Source of the DNA: Actinomadura nitritigenes
GTDB lineage: Bacteria > Actinomycetota > Actinomycetes > Streptosporangiales > Streptosporangiaceae
Assembly (NCBI RefSeq): GCF_017573545.1
Contig: NZ_JAGEOK010000006.1
Location: forward strand, 186,001 to 250,000
Reading direction: 5' to 3'
Length of the DNA stretch: 64,000 bases
The first letter of the stretch is position 1. Each line of letters opens with the position of its first letter. The notes below the pieces were generated by a model. That model did not search any database and was not told the DNA's origin. It saw only the letters and a list, made by a program, of their open reading frames with translations. Shown here piece by piece: positions 1-10,185 of this stretch. The position numbers and the translations under genes are program-made.

Positions 1-427
1 CCCCCGGCGACAGGCCGCGGAGCGCCTCGGCGAGGCTGCCTCGCACGAGACCGGCGCTGACCTGGGCCACGACCTGCTCTTCATGCCCCGTCTGGGGACC
101 GGCGGCGGGCGTTCTGGCGAGCGTCCGCAAGTAGCGGGCCTCGCCGCGCCGGTGCATCGCCACCAGGTTGGTGGCGATGCCGAACAGCCACGGCCGCAGG
201 GCGCCGCGCGCCGGGTCGTACCTGTCGCGCCGCCGGTAGGCCGTCAGGAACGTCTCCGCGGCGATGTCGTCGGCGGCGTCGGGGCCGAGCCGTCCCGCGA
301 CGTACCGGTGGACGTCGGGGAAGTGGCGGTGGAAGATCTCAGCGAACTGCTCAGGCTCATGCCACGATGCCTCGATCCCCACGGCGTCGTCGCGGAGCGG
401 GTCCGCGGCGGCGGGGGTGTGGCTCAT
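1..427 (-). CDS. RNA polymerase sigma-70 family (ECF-like) factor, C-terminus cut by window edge
   Basis: Reading leftward from ATG at 427, about 142 residues are visible before the window ends. The segment DAADDIAAETFLTAYRRR followed by RPWLFGIATNLVAMHRR is a sigma region 2 (core-binding and -10 recognition helices). Region 4 should lie outside the window. The start is supported by a GGACGAGG ribosome site just upstream. Such factors redirect RNA polymerase to small regulons; an anti-sigma partner is not visible here. The family is clear, the regulon is unknown. Confidence 0.8.
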   Translation of the reverse strand, partial: MSHTPAAADPLRDDAVGIEASWHEPEQFAEIFHRHFPDVHRYVAGRLGPDAADDIAAETFLTAYRRRDRYDPARGALRPWLFGIATNLVAMHRRGEARYLRTLARTPAAGPQTGHEEQVVAQVSAGLVRGSLAEALRGLSPG

Positions 428-522
428 CGTCACCTCGTCCTTCGCTGGGGCGATCGGTCACCCCTACTCCGCCGCCCGTGCCGCAACCCTTCACACGGAC
501 AGGACCGGCGACGCGCCGCAGC

Positions 523-1134
523 TCAGCGAGAGGGCGTGGTGCTGGTGACGGCGTGGGCCAGGTGGGTCAGGGACTCGGTGATCTGGGGCGGGGTCAGGCC
601 CTGGCGGCGTTGCTCGGCGTAGACGTCGGGGGCCAGTGGGGCGAGCAGGGCGTCGGTGAGGGCGGCCGGGTCCGGGGTTCCCGCCTCGGTCAGCAGCATC
701 CGGACATGGGCGCGCCAGAAGCCGTAGGCGCCGGCGGCGAAGCGCGCCGCGCCCTGCTCGGCTCCGAGGACGAGCGCGATGTGGTCCTCCAGTAGCTCGA
801 CCATGGCGGCGTAGAAGGCGGCCAGGCGGTCGCCGGGGGGCGCGCCGGGGCCGAGCGGGGGATCGCCGCGCAGCAGGCGCTCCTGGAGCGCGCGCTCGTG
901 CTCGTCGAGGAGCGCCCGCGCGATCGAGACGGTGTCGGGGTAGCGGCGGTAGAGCGTGCCCCGCCCGACGCCCGCGGCCTTGGCGACGTCGTCCATGGTC
1001 ACGGCGCGCGGGTCGCGGGAGACGAACAGCTCGGCGGCGGCGGCGAGCACCTTGGCGCGGTTGCGGGCCGCGTCCGCGCGCTCGCGCGGCGGGCCCGCGG
1101 GACGTCCGCTGAGCAGGTCGGTACGGGGCTCCAT
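523..1134 (-). CDS. TetR family transcriptional regulator
   Basis: The 203-residue protein has a typical TetR N-terminal helix-turn-helix (VTMDDVAKAAGVGRGTLYRR, about residues 45-64) and a variable helical ligand domain. It is transcribed away from the azoreductase/SMR genes, and the 100 bp between them contains two related inverted repeats. Autoregulation and repression of the divergent pair is the simplest reading. The inducer cannot be told from sequence; the targets suggest a quinone, azo dye or cationic toxicant. Confidence 0.88.
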   Translation of the reverse strand: MEPRTDLLSGRPAGPPRERADAARNRAKVLAAAAELFVSRDPRAVTMDDVAKAAGVGRGTLYRRYPDTVSIARALLDEHERALQERLLRGDPPLGPGAPPGDRLAAFYAAMVELLEDHIALVLGAEQGAARFAAGAYGFWRAHVRMLLTEAGTPDPAALTDALLAPLAPDVYAEQRRQGLTPPQITESLTHLAHAVTSTTPSR

Positions 1135-1151
1135 GACGGCGACTCTAGTAG

Positions 1152-1176
1152 CGATGTGGACAAAGTGTCCACATCG
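1152..1176. promoter_or_regulatory. Perfect inverted repeat, candidate TetR operator
   Basis: CGATGTGGACA, a 3-base spacer AAG, then TGTCCACATCG form an 11-bp perfect palindrome between the divergent tetR and azoreductase genes. TGGACA followed 18 bases later by TACCGT could also be the rightward promoter, so binding would block it. Confidence 0.7.
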
Positions 1177-1202
1177 TTGCTACCGTCGGGCCCACTTCAA
1201 GC

Positions 1203-1215
1203 GGACACCATGTCC
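1203..1215. promoter_or_regulatory. Second copy of the operator core
   Basis: GGACA-CCA-TGTCC repeats the core of the larger palindrome at 1152-1176 with the same 3-base spacing. It lies between that palindrome and the azoreductase ribosome site, as expected for a second repressor dimer site. Confidence 0.5.
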
Positions 1216-1235
1216 AGTTAGAGAGGGAGTCGCTC

Positions 1236-1886
1236 ATGGCCACGTTGCTGCACCTGGACGCCAGCGCCCGGCGCCGTTCGATCAGCCGCGAGATCGGAGA
1301 CGCCTTCGCCGGGGCGTGGCGGGCCGCCCACCCCGAGGGGACGTACGTCCACCGGGACCTGGCGGCCGACCCCGTCCCGCACATCGGCGAGGCGTGGACG
1401 GAGCTGTGCGACCACGTCCTCGCGCACGGCATCACCGACATCGACCGCTACAAGGAGGCCGTCCGCACGCCGGAGCAGGCCGAGGCGTGGGCGGTCGTCG
1501 AGCCGCTGCTGTCCGAGCTGGTGGCCGCGGACGTCGTGCTGATCGCGACGCCGATGTACAACTACTCGGTCCCGTCGTCGCTGAAGGCGTGGCTCGACCA
1601 GGTGACCTTCCCGCGGATGTCGCTCGCCGGACGGCGCTTCGTGGTCGCCACCGCGCGCGGCGGCGCCTACGGGCCCGGCGCCCCCAAGGCCCGCTTCGAC
1701 CACCAGGAGCGCTTCCTCCGCGACTTCTTCACAGGCCACTTCGCCGTCGAGGACGCCGTGTTCGTCGCCGCGGACCTGGCCAACTCCCGCGTCGACCCGG
1801 CCCTCGCCCACCGGCGCGCGGAGCACGACGAGCTGTACGCCGCCGCGCTGCGCACCGCCCGCGACCTCGGCGGGGAGTACCGATGA
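1236..1886 (+). CDS. azoR: FMN-dependent NADH-azoreductase family protein
   Basis: The 216-residue protein has a flavodoxin-like fold: an N-terminal phosphate-binding loop (LHLDASARRRSISREI) and the conserved segment ATPMYNYSVPSSLKAWLDQV. AzoR enzymes are cytoplasmic and reduce azo compounds and quinones by two-electron transfer from NADH through FMN. ATG at 1236 has a GAGAGGGAG ribosome site. It overlaps the SMR gene by ATGA, so reduction and efflux are probably co-translated detoxification steps under the divergent TetR. Confidence 0.85.
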   Translation: MATLLHLDASARRRSISREIGDAFAGAWRAAHPEGTYVHRDLAADPVPHIGEAWTELCDHVLAHGITDIDRYKEAVRTPEQAEAWAVVEPLLSELVAADVVLIATPMYNYSVPSSLKAWLDQVTFPRMSLAGRRFVVATARGGAYGPGAPKARFDHQERFLRDFFTGHFAVEDAVFVAADLANSRVDPALAHRRAEHDELYAAALRTARDLGGEYR

Positions 1887-2203
1887 ACTGGCTCGTCCTC
1901 GGGCTGGCGGGGCTGGTCGAGATCGCCTGGGCGCAGAGCATCAAGCCGACGCAGAGCTTCACCCGGCCGCTGCCGACCCTGGTCTGCCTGGTCCTCATGG
2001 TGGCCGCGGTCTGGCTGCTGGCCCAGGCGATGCGGACCCTGCCGGTCGGCACCGCGTACGCGATCTTCACCGGCATCGGGGCGGTCGGCGCGATCGCGCT
2101 GGGCGTCGTCGTCCACAGGGACCCGCTGACGGCCGGGCGCATGACAGCGCTCGCCCTCATCGTCGCCGGCCTGGTCCTCGCCCGCGTCACCAGCCCGGAG
2201 TGA
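1883..2203 (+). CDS. Small multidrug resistance (SMR) transporter, SugE/Gdx-like
   Basis: The 106-residue protein has four hydrophobic helices and the SMR signature with the proton/substrate-coupling glutamate E13 (LVEIAWA). The segment LPVGTAYAIFTGIGAVGA is close to SugE/Gdx proteins, which export guanidinium or small quaternary cations. The tryptophan usual in AVWTG is F62 here, so substrate range may differ. Translation is coupled to the azoreductase by a 4-base ATGA overlap. It would work as an antiparallel dimer in the membrane. Confidence 0.88.
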   Translation: MNWLVLGLAGLVEIAWAQSIKPTQSFTRPLPTLVCLVLMVAAVWLLAQAMRTLPVGTAYAIFTGIGAVGAIALGVVVHRDPLTAGRMTALALIVAGLVLARVTSPE

Positions 2204-2278
2204 CCCGGGCCGGCGGGCGGCGAGCCGGACCCCGGCCCGCGCGAGCCCCTGGCCCGCCGCGGGGATCGCCCGGGAGCG

Positions 2279-3406
2279 TCAGGAGTCGGTTTCGGTGAGC
2301 GGGTCGGTCGCCGACGCGAACCGCGCGTCCGAACCGTCGTCGGCCTGGGCCGGCCTTCTCCAGGTCCTCGCCGGGTCCGGGCTGTCGAACATCCAGTAGA
2401 CGTTGTCCGGGTCGCCGGTCACGCGGAACGGCCTCCCGTGGTCGTCGATCTTGATCTGCTGGCTCTCCCCGTTGAGGACGGCCTCGATCGTCAGCGTGAA
2501 CTCGCAGCTGCGGTGCCGGGTCTCCAGGGCGACGATGTCGAAGGACTCGGTCCCGGAGGCCGGCAGCGTGAAGCCGAAGTTCCTCGCCTGCCTCGCGTCG
2601 GGCGCCGGCCTGTCCGCGGGGCCGATCCACTGTTCGTTGACCTTGGCGAAGAGCAGCGGTCTCGGGCCGGGGGAGTCCAGGTCGAGGAGAACGGCCTTGG
2701 GGGACAGCGGGTCCGCTCCGCCGCCGGACCAGAGCCGCGTTCCCTTGAGCGGCGGTCCGTAGTGAAGGTCGGTCACCCGCATGCTTCGCAGGTAGACGGC
2801 GCCCTTGGTCACGTTCTGGATGGTGGTGTTGAAGAAGAGATGGTTGACCGCGATCCCGTTGCGCTGCTGGACGAACCGGTAGAAGCCCATGGCAGGTCTC
2901 TCGCCGGTGTCCGGTGGCCTTCCGACGACCTTCGCGGGGTGCGGGATGAGCCAGTCCTGGTTCCGGCCGTAGAGCTCCACCAGGTCCTGCGTCCCGAGCT
3001 TCAGCGGGTTCATGTCGGAGACGGGCTTGACCAGCGGCTTCGTGACCGCCTGCGGCGAGGTCGCCGCGGTGCCGGGAGCGCCGGTCGCGCCGGCCCCCGC
3101 GGTCCTGCCCGGGTCGGCGCCGCCCGAGCCCGGCCTCCAGTGGTCGCGCACGTAGAGGGCCGCGGCGACCACCACGATCAGCGCCGCGAAGAAGGCGCCG
3201 CCGACGAGAAGCGGGGAGGGCCTCGATGATCTGCTGCCCGGCGCGCCCGGCCCGCGGTCGGCCGGCGGATAGATCGTCACGTCCCTGCCGACGCCGCTGA
3301 CCACGTAGAAGTCTTTCCCCTTGTTGCCGGAGACGTTCTGGTCGGCGGGCTCCGGCGGGTCCGGGGACGCGGCGCCGTCCCCGGGCGGGGTGGTTCCGGC
3401 CGTCAC
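2279..3406 (-). CDS. Single-pass membrane protein of unknown function
   Basis: The 375-residue protein has a proline-rich N-terminus, a short GN/GV-rich repeat (QNVSGNKGKDF to GVGRDVTIY, residues 23-46), one membrane helix (about 65-85) and a roughly 285-residue C-terminal domain likely outside the cell. No catalytic motif is recognised. It starts with GTG overlapping the stop of the preceding gene by GTGA, so the two are translated together and probably interact. Function is unknown. Confidence 0.7.
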   Translation of the reverse strand: MTAGTTPPGDGAASPDPPEPADQNVSGNKGKDFYVVSGVGRDVTIYPPADRGPGAPGSRSSRPSPLLVGGAFFAALIVVVAAALYVRDHWRPGSGGADPGRTAGAGATGAPGTAATSPQAVTKPLVKPVSDMNPLKLGTQDLVELYGRNQDWLIPHPAKVVGRPPDTGERPAMGFYRFVQQRNGIAVNHLFFNTTIQNVTKGAVYLRSMRVTDLHYGPPLKGTRLWSGGGADPLSPKAVLLDLDSPGPRPLLFAKVNEQWIGPADRPAPDARQARNFGFTLPASGTESFDIVALETRHRSCEFTLTIEAVLNGESQQIKIDDHGRPFRVTGDPDNVYWMFDSPDPARTWRRPAQADDGSDARFASATDPLTETDS

Positions 3407-3843
3407 GTGTCCACCTGGGCGTCCCCGCCGACGCCGTCGACCAGAGTGGCGTCACCGGAGATCTGCGAGCGGCTGACCGACTGGCCGCCCGGAGGCGGTG
3501 GTGAGGCCGGGCCGGGCGGGGGCGCGGGCGCGGGGCCGGGAGGCGGCGCGCTGCCTCCGCCGATCCGGAGGCTCCCCTGTACGTTCCTGACCACGGTGAG
3601 CCTGCCGCCGACGGTCGAATCGGTGACGCTCTGCCCGCCGCCCGTCCCGCCGCCGGAACGGGGCCTGTCGAGGAATGCGCCGTACGCGGACATCGCCAGG
3701 CTCGCCAGCGCGATGAACGCGCCGAGCACGCTGGCCGTCTTGTCCGCCTTGTCGAGGCCGACGGCGGCGAAGTACGCGGCCAGCGCGCACACGCTCGCCA
3801 GGGCGACCACACCGCCGAGCCATTTGAGTATCCGGCCTGCCAT
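3403..3843 (-). CDS. Small membrane protein with repeated beta-type motif
   Basis: The 146-residue protein has two N-terminal membrane helices (about 5-28 and 37-58). A cytoplasmic or extracellular tail follows, with two copies of a roughly 26-residue repeat beginning GGQSV and containing G-x-x-T-x-V-x-x-V-x-G. A proline/glycine linker separates the copies. A third related repeat sits in the N-terminus of the co-translated partner at 2279-3406. The repeats look like short beta-solenoid strands. I do not recognise the family. Confidence 0.65.
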   Translation of the reverse strand: MAGRILKWLGGVVALASVCALAAYFAAVGLDKADKTASVLGAFIALASLAMSAYGAFLDRPRSGGGTGGGQSVTDSTVGGRLTVVRNVQGSLRIGGGSAPPPGPAPAPPPGPASPPPPGGQSVSRSQISGDATLVDGVGGDAQVDT

Positions 3844-3943
3844 GGCAGCATCTTCGCCGCCAACCCAAGATCAAGGCGGTGGGCGGCGGAGCCGATCGCT
3901 GGCCGGTGTAGGTCAGCGGCCCGCGGGCGCGTCGGCCGGGCCC

Positions 3944-4810
3944 CTACCTGTTGATCATTTTCAGGAGGGCCGAGTGGGTCGCGGGGTCCGCGGCGGCGAT
4001 GAGGCCGCCGGGGCCGGTGTGCGGCGGGCCGCCGTCGAGGCCGGTCACGACGCAGCCGGCGGCCTGGCAGAGCGCGATGCCGGCGGCGAAGTGCACGCTG
4101 TCGCGGAGGTGGCCGTCGGTCACGTAGGCGGCGCGGCGCCCGGCCGCCACCCACGCCACGGCCAGGGTCGTCGACACCACGCGGGGACGGAACCGGGCGG
4201 CGAAGCCCGCGTCGGCGAGGAGGCCGGCGGCGCGGAACGCCGGGGCGTTGGGGAACGGCGGGTCGAGGTTGACGTCCACGAGGTTCGAGGCGGACGAGGG
4301 GGCCAGCGGCGCGTCGGTGCCGCCGGCGCGGACGCGGGCGCGCGTGCCGTCCGTCCAGAAGACCTCGTCGCTGAACGGGTCGGCGGACGCCGCCGCGATC
4401 GTCCCGGAGCCCGCGCGGAGGGCGACGTTCACCGCGACCAGCATGCTCCGGACGGCGTAGTTCAGCGTCCCGCAGAGCGGGTCGACCAGCCAGCGGCGGC
4501 CCGCGCCGTCCGGGCCGGTGCGGCCGCTCTCCTCGCCCGTCACGGCGTCGTCCGGGCGGGCGGCGCGGAGGACGTCCATGATCGCCTGCTCCGCCGCGAG
4601 GTCGGCGGACGTGGCGAAGTCGCCGCCGGGCTTGCCGAAGCGGGCCAGGGACGTGCCGTACATCTCCCGGACGACGGAGGCGCCCGCCCGCGCCGCGCGC
4701 ACCGCCACCTGCGCATCGTCTTCCACGGGGGCGTCCGCGGGGGCGTCCAAAGAATTCTCTGCGGCGTTCTCCACGGGGGCGCAGCCTAGCCGTGCGGGGC
4801 CGATCCGCAT
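3944..4810 (-). CDS. Inositol monophosphatase-like protein with altered metal site
   Basis: The protein, about 288 residues from ATG at 4810, has the IMPase fold signature. GEE is present, but the usual DPIDGTxNF is DPLCGTLNY and the usual WDxAAG is VHFAAG. Thus two aspartates known in the family to bind the second metal are Cys and His. IMPases hydrolyse inositol or sugar phosphates using Mg2+; activity here is doubtful or uses another metal arrangement. A start at 4864 would run into the divergent fur promoter, so 4810 or GTG 4774 is preferred. Confidence 0.72.
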   Translation of the reverse strand: MRIGPARLGCAPVENAAENSLDAPADAPVEDDAQVAVRAARAGASVVREMYGTSLARFGKPGGDFATSADLAAEQAIMDVLRAARPDDAVTGEESGRTGPDGAGRRWLVDPLCGTLNYAVRSMLVAVNVALRAGSGTIAAASADPFSDEVFWTDGTRARVRAGGTDAPLAPSSASNLVDVNLDPPFPNAPAFRAAGLLADAGFAARFRPRVVSTTLAVAWVAAGRRAAYVTDGHLRDSVHFAAGIALCQAAGCVVTGLDGGPPHTGPGGLIAAADPATHSALLKMINR

Positions 4811-4850
4811 CCTGGACCTGACCTGGTCAAGAACTGGGTTCCTACAAACA

Positions 4851-4865
4851 CTTGACTCATTCAAG
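4851..4865. promoter_or_regulatory. FurA-type operator overlapping the furA-katG promoter
   Basis: CTTGA-CTCAT-TCAAG is a perfect inverted repeat resembling the AT-rich furA operator known upstream of furA-katG in mycobacteria and Streptomyces. TTGACT inside it can serve as the -35 element. The GTG start at 4888 lies where a leaderless transcript would begin. Confidence 0.65.
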
Positions 4866-4887
4866 AAAACGCGGCAGCCTGTCGGAC

Positions 4888-5337
4888 GTGGCCACGACCG
4901 TGGAGATCCGGCAGATGCTGCGCGGGGCCGCCCTCCGCGTGACCCGTCCGCGGGTCGCGGTGCTGGAGGCGGTGCACGCGCATCCGCACGCCGACACCGA
5001 ATCGATCATCAGCGCCGTGCGCGGGGACGTCCCGAAGGTCTCCCACCAGGCGGTCTACGACTCGCTGCGCGCGCTGACGGAGGCGGGCCTGGTCCGGCGG
5101 ATCCAGCCGGCCGGCTCCGTCGCGCGGTACGAGGCGCGCGTCGGCGACAACCACCACCACATCGTGTGCCGGTCCTGCGGGACCATCGCCGACGCCGACT
5201 GCGCCACGGGCGAAGCGCCCTGCATGACCGCGCCCGACGGCAGCGGCTTCTCGATCGACGAGGCCGAGGTCACCTACTGGGGCCTGTGCCCCGACTGCTC
5301 CACCGCCCACCGTTCCTCATCCGCCAACCTCGCGTAG
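4888..5337 (+). CDS. furA: Fur family repressor, FurA-type (catalase regulator)
   Basis: The protein (149 residues from GTG 4888) has a winged-helix domain ([20 protein letters not shown]), the metal-binding [10 protein letters not shown] segment and a C-terminal LCPDC, giving the CxxC pairs of Fur proteins. A TTG at 4852 is in frame but lies inside the operator, so GTG is the likelier start. It sits 15 bp before katG, as in the conserved furA-katG operon where FurA represses both genes and is released by peroxide. Confidence 0.88.
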   Translation: MATTVEIRQMLRGAALRVTRPRVAVLEAVHAHPHADTESIISAVRGDVPKVSHQAVYDSLRALTEAGLVRRIQPAGSVARYEARVGDNHHHIVCRSCGTIADADCATGEAPCMTAPDGSGFSIDEAEVTYWGLCPDCSTAHRSSSANLA

Positions 5338-7563
<2,226 letters not shown>

Positions 7564-7571
7564 CACGACGG

Positions 7572-7607
7572 CGGCCGGGCCCGGTCCTCGCGGACCGGGC
7601 CCGGCCG
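7572..7607. terminator. Strong hairpin between convergent katG and fur genes
   Basis: A perfect 16-bp stem (7572-7587 with 7592-7607, loop TCGC) sits between the converging stop codons. No U-tract follows, as is common in high-GC actinomycetes. It likely ends transcription from both sides. Confidence 0.75.
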
Positions 7608-7634
7608 TCGCATGCTCGGTCGGAGGCGCCCCGG

Positions 7635-8069
7635 TCAGCCCGCCTGCTCGCGGCACCGCGGGCACAGGCCCCAGAACGTGACGTCGGCCTCGTCGATGAG
7701 GTAGCCGGCGTCGTCGACCGGGTCCAGGCAGGGCGGGTGGCCCACGGCGCAGTCGACGTCCTTGACGGCGCCGCAGTTGCGGCACACCAGGTGGTGGTGG
7801 TTGTCGCCGACGCGTCCCTCGAAGCGGGCGGGGCTCCCGGCGGGCTCGATGCGGCGCACCAGCCCGGCCTTGGTGAGGGCGTGGACGGCCTCGTAGACGG
7901 CCTGCAGGGAGATGTGGCCGACGCGGTCGCGGACCCCGGCGGCGATCCCTTCGACGTCGAGGTGGTCGCCCTCGCGGACGGTCTCCAGCAGCGCGACGCG
8001 GGCGGCGGTCACCCGCAGGCCGGCACCGCGCAGCTCCTCGGCGGTGGTCGGGGTCTGCGATGCGCACAT
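7635..8069 (-). CDS. Second Fur family repressor, catalase-type
   Basis: The 144-residue protein is a paralogue of the FurA at 4888, sharing QAVYEAVHALTKAGLVRRIEPAGS, HHHLVCRNCG and a C-terminal LCPRC. It is convergent with katG. Having one FurA-like regulator on each side of katG is unusual. It may regulate another peroxide or iron target, or be a duplicated katG regulator. Its start lies only a few bases after an AT-rich promoter, so the mRNA may be nearly leaderless. Confidence 0.85.
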   Translation of the reverse strand: MCASQTPTTAEELRGAGLRVTAARVALLETVREGDHLDVEGIAAGVRDRVGHISLQAVYEAVHALTKAGLVRRIEPAGSPARFEGRVGDNHHHLVCRNCGAVKDVDCAVGHPPCLDPVDDAGYLIDEADVTFWGLCPRCREQAG

Positions 8070-8077
8070 GACCCGCA

Positions 8078-8107
8078 GATTACCTTAACAAAGAGCGAAC
8101 GATTCAA
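8078..8107 (-). promoter_or_regulatory. AT-rich promoter region of the second fur gene
   Basis: On the minus strand TTGAAT (8107-8102) and GTAATC (8083-8078) are separated by 18 bases and would start RNA within a few bases of ATG 8069. The segment 8080-8130 is strikingly AT-rich for this genome, as expected for a Fur binding region. The exact operator is not defined. Confidence 0.4.
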
Positions 8108-8161
8108 AACAGCAAACGCTACAACTCTGTACCTCCGTTGGGAAGGGCGACACCCGTGCGA

Positions 8162-9076
8162 TCAGGACGCGGGTGCGGAGACCAGAGCGTTGACCTCCGG
8201 CAGGACCGCGTCGGCGACGGCCACCGGGCGCGGGATCAGGCCGTTGGCGTGGAAGAGGTCGGCGGCGTGCTGCTGCTCCGCGACGAAGCCCTCGTCCACC
8301 GGGTTCAGGCCCCAGGGGCGGGTCCGCAGCGCATGCTCCCAGGCGCCCGCGTCACCGCCGTCGTCGGCGGCGAACAGCTCCGCGGCCGCGCGCGGGTTCG
8401 CCTCGATCCAGGCGTCCGACTCCTTCAGCGCGGTGACGATCGCGGCCAGTTCGTCGCGCCGCTCCGTCGCGAACGCCCGGCTGGTGAACCACAGCGAGCG
8501 GTGGCTGAACAGGCCGGGCGTCTCGATGACGGTCCGGACGGGACGCTGCCTCTCGACGTCGGTGAGGTACGGGTAGGAGCCGACCCAGGCGTCGACGTCG
8601 CCGTTCAGGAACAGCTCGGCCGCGTTGCCGTAGGCGTCCACGGGCTCGATGTCGCTCCAGGTCAGGCCCGCCTTCTCCAGTGCGAGCAGCAGCAGGGTCG
8701 TCTGCCAGGAGCCGTGCCCGAGCGCGACGCGCCGGCCCTTGAGGTCGGCGGGGCCCGCGACCGGCGAGTCGTCCGGGACGACGATCCGGCCGTTCTCCAC
8801 GCGCGGCCCGGAGATCGCGACGTAGACGACGTCGTGCCCCTTCGCCTGCGCGGTGACGGGCGGGGTGGAGCCGGTGCCGATGAAGTCGTAGCCGCCGTCG
8901 AACAGGTGGTCGCCGTGCCCGGACGGGAGGCCCTCGGTGGGCGCGGGACGGTCGCCGGCGGGCAGCGACCGCAGGTCCACCCACTCCACGTCCGGGACGG
9001 TGCGTTCGAGGATGCCGCGGTGCCGCAGCACCCACAGCGAGTTGTTCTGCGGGAAGTAGCCGACGCGCAGGGTCAT
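8162..9076 (-). CDS. SsuA-like substrate-binding-fold protein without signal peptide
   Basis: The 304-residue protein has the sulfonate/NMT1 binding-protein fold (GTGSTPPVTAQAKGHDVVYVA; DLKGRRVALGHGSWQT). It starts directly with MTLRVGYFPQ and has no signal peptide or lipobox. Its ATG overlaps the stop of the SsuD-like gene by ATGA, so a longer secreted start is unlikely. It ends the leftward sulfur operon. Either it is an intracellular ligand-binding or enzymatic derivative, as DszB is, or an unusual binding protein. It lacks the CPVP motif of desulfinases. Confidence 0.75.
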   Translation of the reverse strand: MTLRVGYFPQNNSLWVLRHRGILERTVPDVEWVDLRSLPAGDRPAPTEGLPSGHGDHLFDGGYDFIGTGSTPPVTAQAKGHDVVYVAISGPRVENGRIVVPDDSPVAGPADLKGRRVALGHGSWQTTLLLLALEKAGLTWSDIEPVDAYGNAAELFLNGDVDAWVGSYPYLTDVERQRPVRTVIETPGLFSHRSLWFTSRAFATERRDELAAIVTALKESDAWIEANPRAAAELFAADDGGDAGAWEHALRTRPWGLNPVDEGFVAEQQHAADLFHANGLIPRPVAVADAVLPEVNALVSAPAS

Positions 9077-10185
9077 GCGATCTTTCCTTTCAGGAGGGGG
9101 AGGACGTGGCGGCCCACACGCTGGGCCTCCTCCAGGTGCGGGACGCCCGCGAGGATGAAGGCGTCCACACCGAGGTCGATGAGCTCGTCGAGCCGCCCGG
9201 CGACCTGGTGGTAGTCGCCGACGAGCCCGAACAGCGGGCCCGGCCGGAGCCGGTTGAAGCCGCCCCACACGTTGGGCTGCACTTCGAGGTCGCGGAGGTC
9301 CGAGCCCGCGTCGGCGGTGAACGCGCGGCCCCGCTGCCAGCCCACGGACTCGGACGCGTCCGGGGTCCGCGGCGCCTCGCCGAGCCGCGCCCAGCCCCGG
9401 CGCAGCTCCTCCCACGCCTCCTCCTCGGTCTCGCGCGCGAGGACGTCGACGCGGACCGCGAACTTCGGGGGCGTGTCGCTGTGCTCGCGGACGAGGTCGA
9501 ACTTCGCGGCGAGCGCGTCGAACGGTTCCAGCCAGGACAGGTAGTAGTCGGCGTGGCGGCCGGCGGCGGCGATCGCGGCGGGCGAGGAGCCGGAGAAGAA
9601 GATCTCGGGGAACGGCTGCCCGCGCAGCTCCGGCGGCAGCGCCGCGCCCTCGACCCGGTAGAAGCGGCCCTCGTGGTCGAACGGGCCGTCCCACACGCCC
9701 TTCAGCACGTCGAGGAACTCCGACGTGCGGGCGTACCGGTCGTCGTGCGCGACCTTGTCCCCCCACCACAGCTGCTGCGGCCCGCCGCCCCCGGAGATGA
9801 TGTTGTAGACGACGCGCCCGCCCGTCGCGGCCTGCAGCGACGCCGACATCCGGGCGGCCTGGACGGGATGCAGGAACCCCGGCTGGAACGCGATCATGAA
9901 CCGGTAGGCCGCGGTCTCCCCGGCGAGCGCGGCGGCCGCCGCCCACGGGTCGTCGGTCTCGGGGAACGACGGCATCAGCCCGCCGACGAACCCGGACCGC
10001 TCGGTCGCCCGCGCCACCTCCGCCATGTAGTCGAGCGGGCCGTGGCCGTCCGGGGCGCCGCCGCGCAGGCCGGGGCCGAGGCTGCCCGGCAGGTACGGGC
10101 CGAAGCCGCCGCGGGTGATGTCGCCGAGGCGCAGCGCGGGCGCGTCGCCCTCCATCGCGATGCGCCAGTAGATGTCAACCGACAC
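9073..10185 (-). CDS. SsuD-like FMNH2-dependent alkanesulfonate monooxygenase
   Basis: The 370-residue luciferase-fold (LLM) protein follows the SsuD pattern through most of its length (VVYNIISGGGGPQQLWWGD; PEIFFSGSSPAAIAAAG; GVPHLEEAQRVGRHVLPLL). SsuD uses reduced FMN and O2 to cleave C-S bonds of sulfonates, giving sulfite and an aldehyde. It needs a separate flavin reductase, and candidates lie at 16967 and 23509. The GTG start at 10185 has a GGAAGGAG ribosome site inside the end of the upstream gene. Confidence 0.82.
   Translation of the reverse strand: MSVDIYWRIAMEGDAPALRLGDITRGGFGPYLPGSLGPGLRGGAPDGHGPLDYMAEVARATERSGFVGGLMPSFPETDDPWAAAAALAGETAAYRFMIAFQPGFLHPVQAARMSASLQAATGGRVVYNIISGGGGPQQLWWGDKVAHDDRYARTSEFLDVLKGVWDGPFDHEGRFYRVEGAALPPELRGQPFPEIFFSGSSPAAIAAAGRHADYYLSWLEPFDALAAKFDLVREHSDTPPKFAVRVDVLARETEEEAWEELRRGWARLGEAPRTPDASESVGWQRGRAFTADAGSDLRDLEVQPNVWGGFNRLRPGPLFGLVGDYHQVAGRLDELIDLGVDAFILAGVPHLEEAQRVGRHVLPLLKGKIA

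Noticed and set aside
2187..4154. Long arginine/proline-rich minus-strand frame across two membrane-protein genes
   Set aside because: Composition is that of an out-of-frame translation and the alternative frames contain membrane helices and coherent start/stop overlaps.
4852..4887. TTG start of the first Fur protein giving a 12-residue extension
   Set aside because: The TTG is the -35-like part of the FurA palindrome; the GTG at 4888 gives the usual family length and fits a leaderless start.
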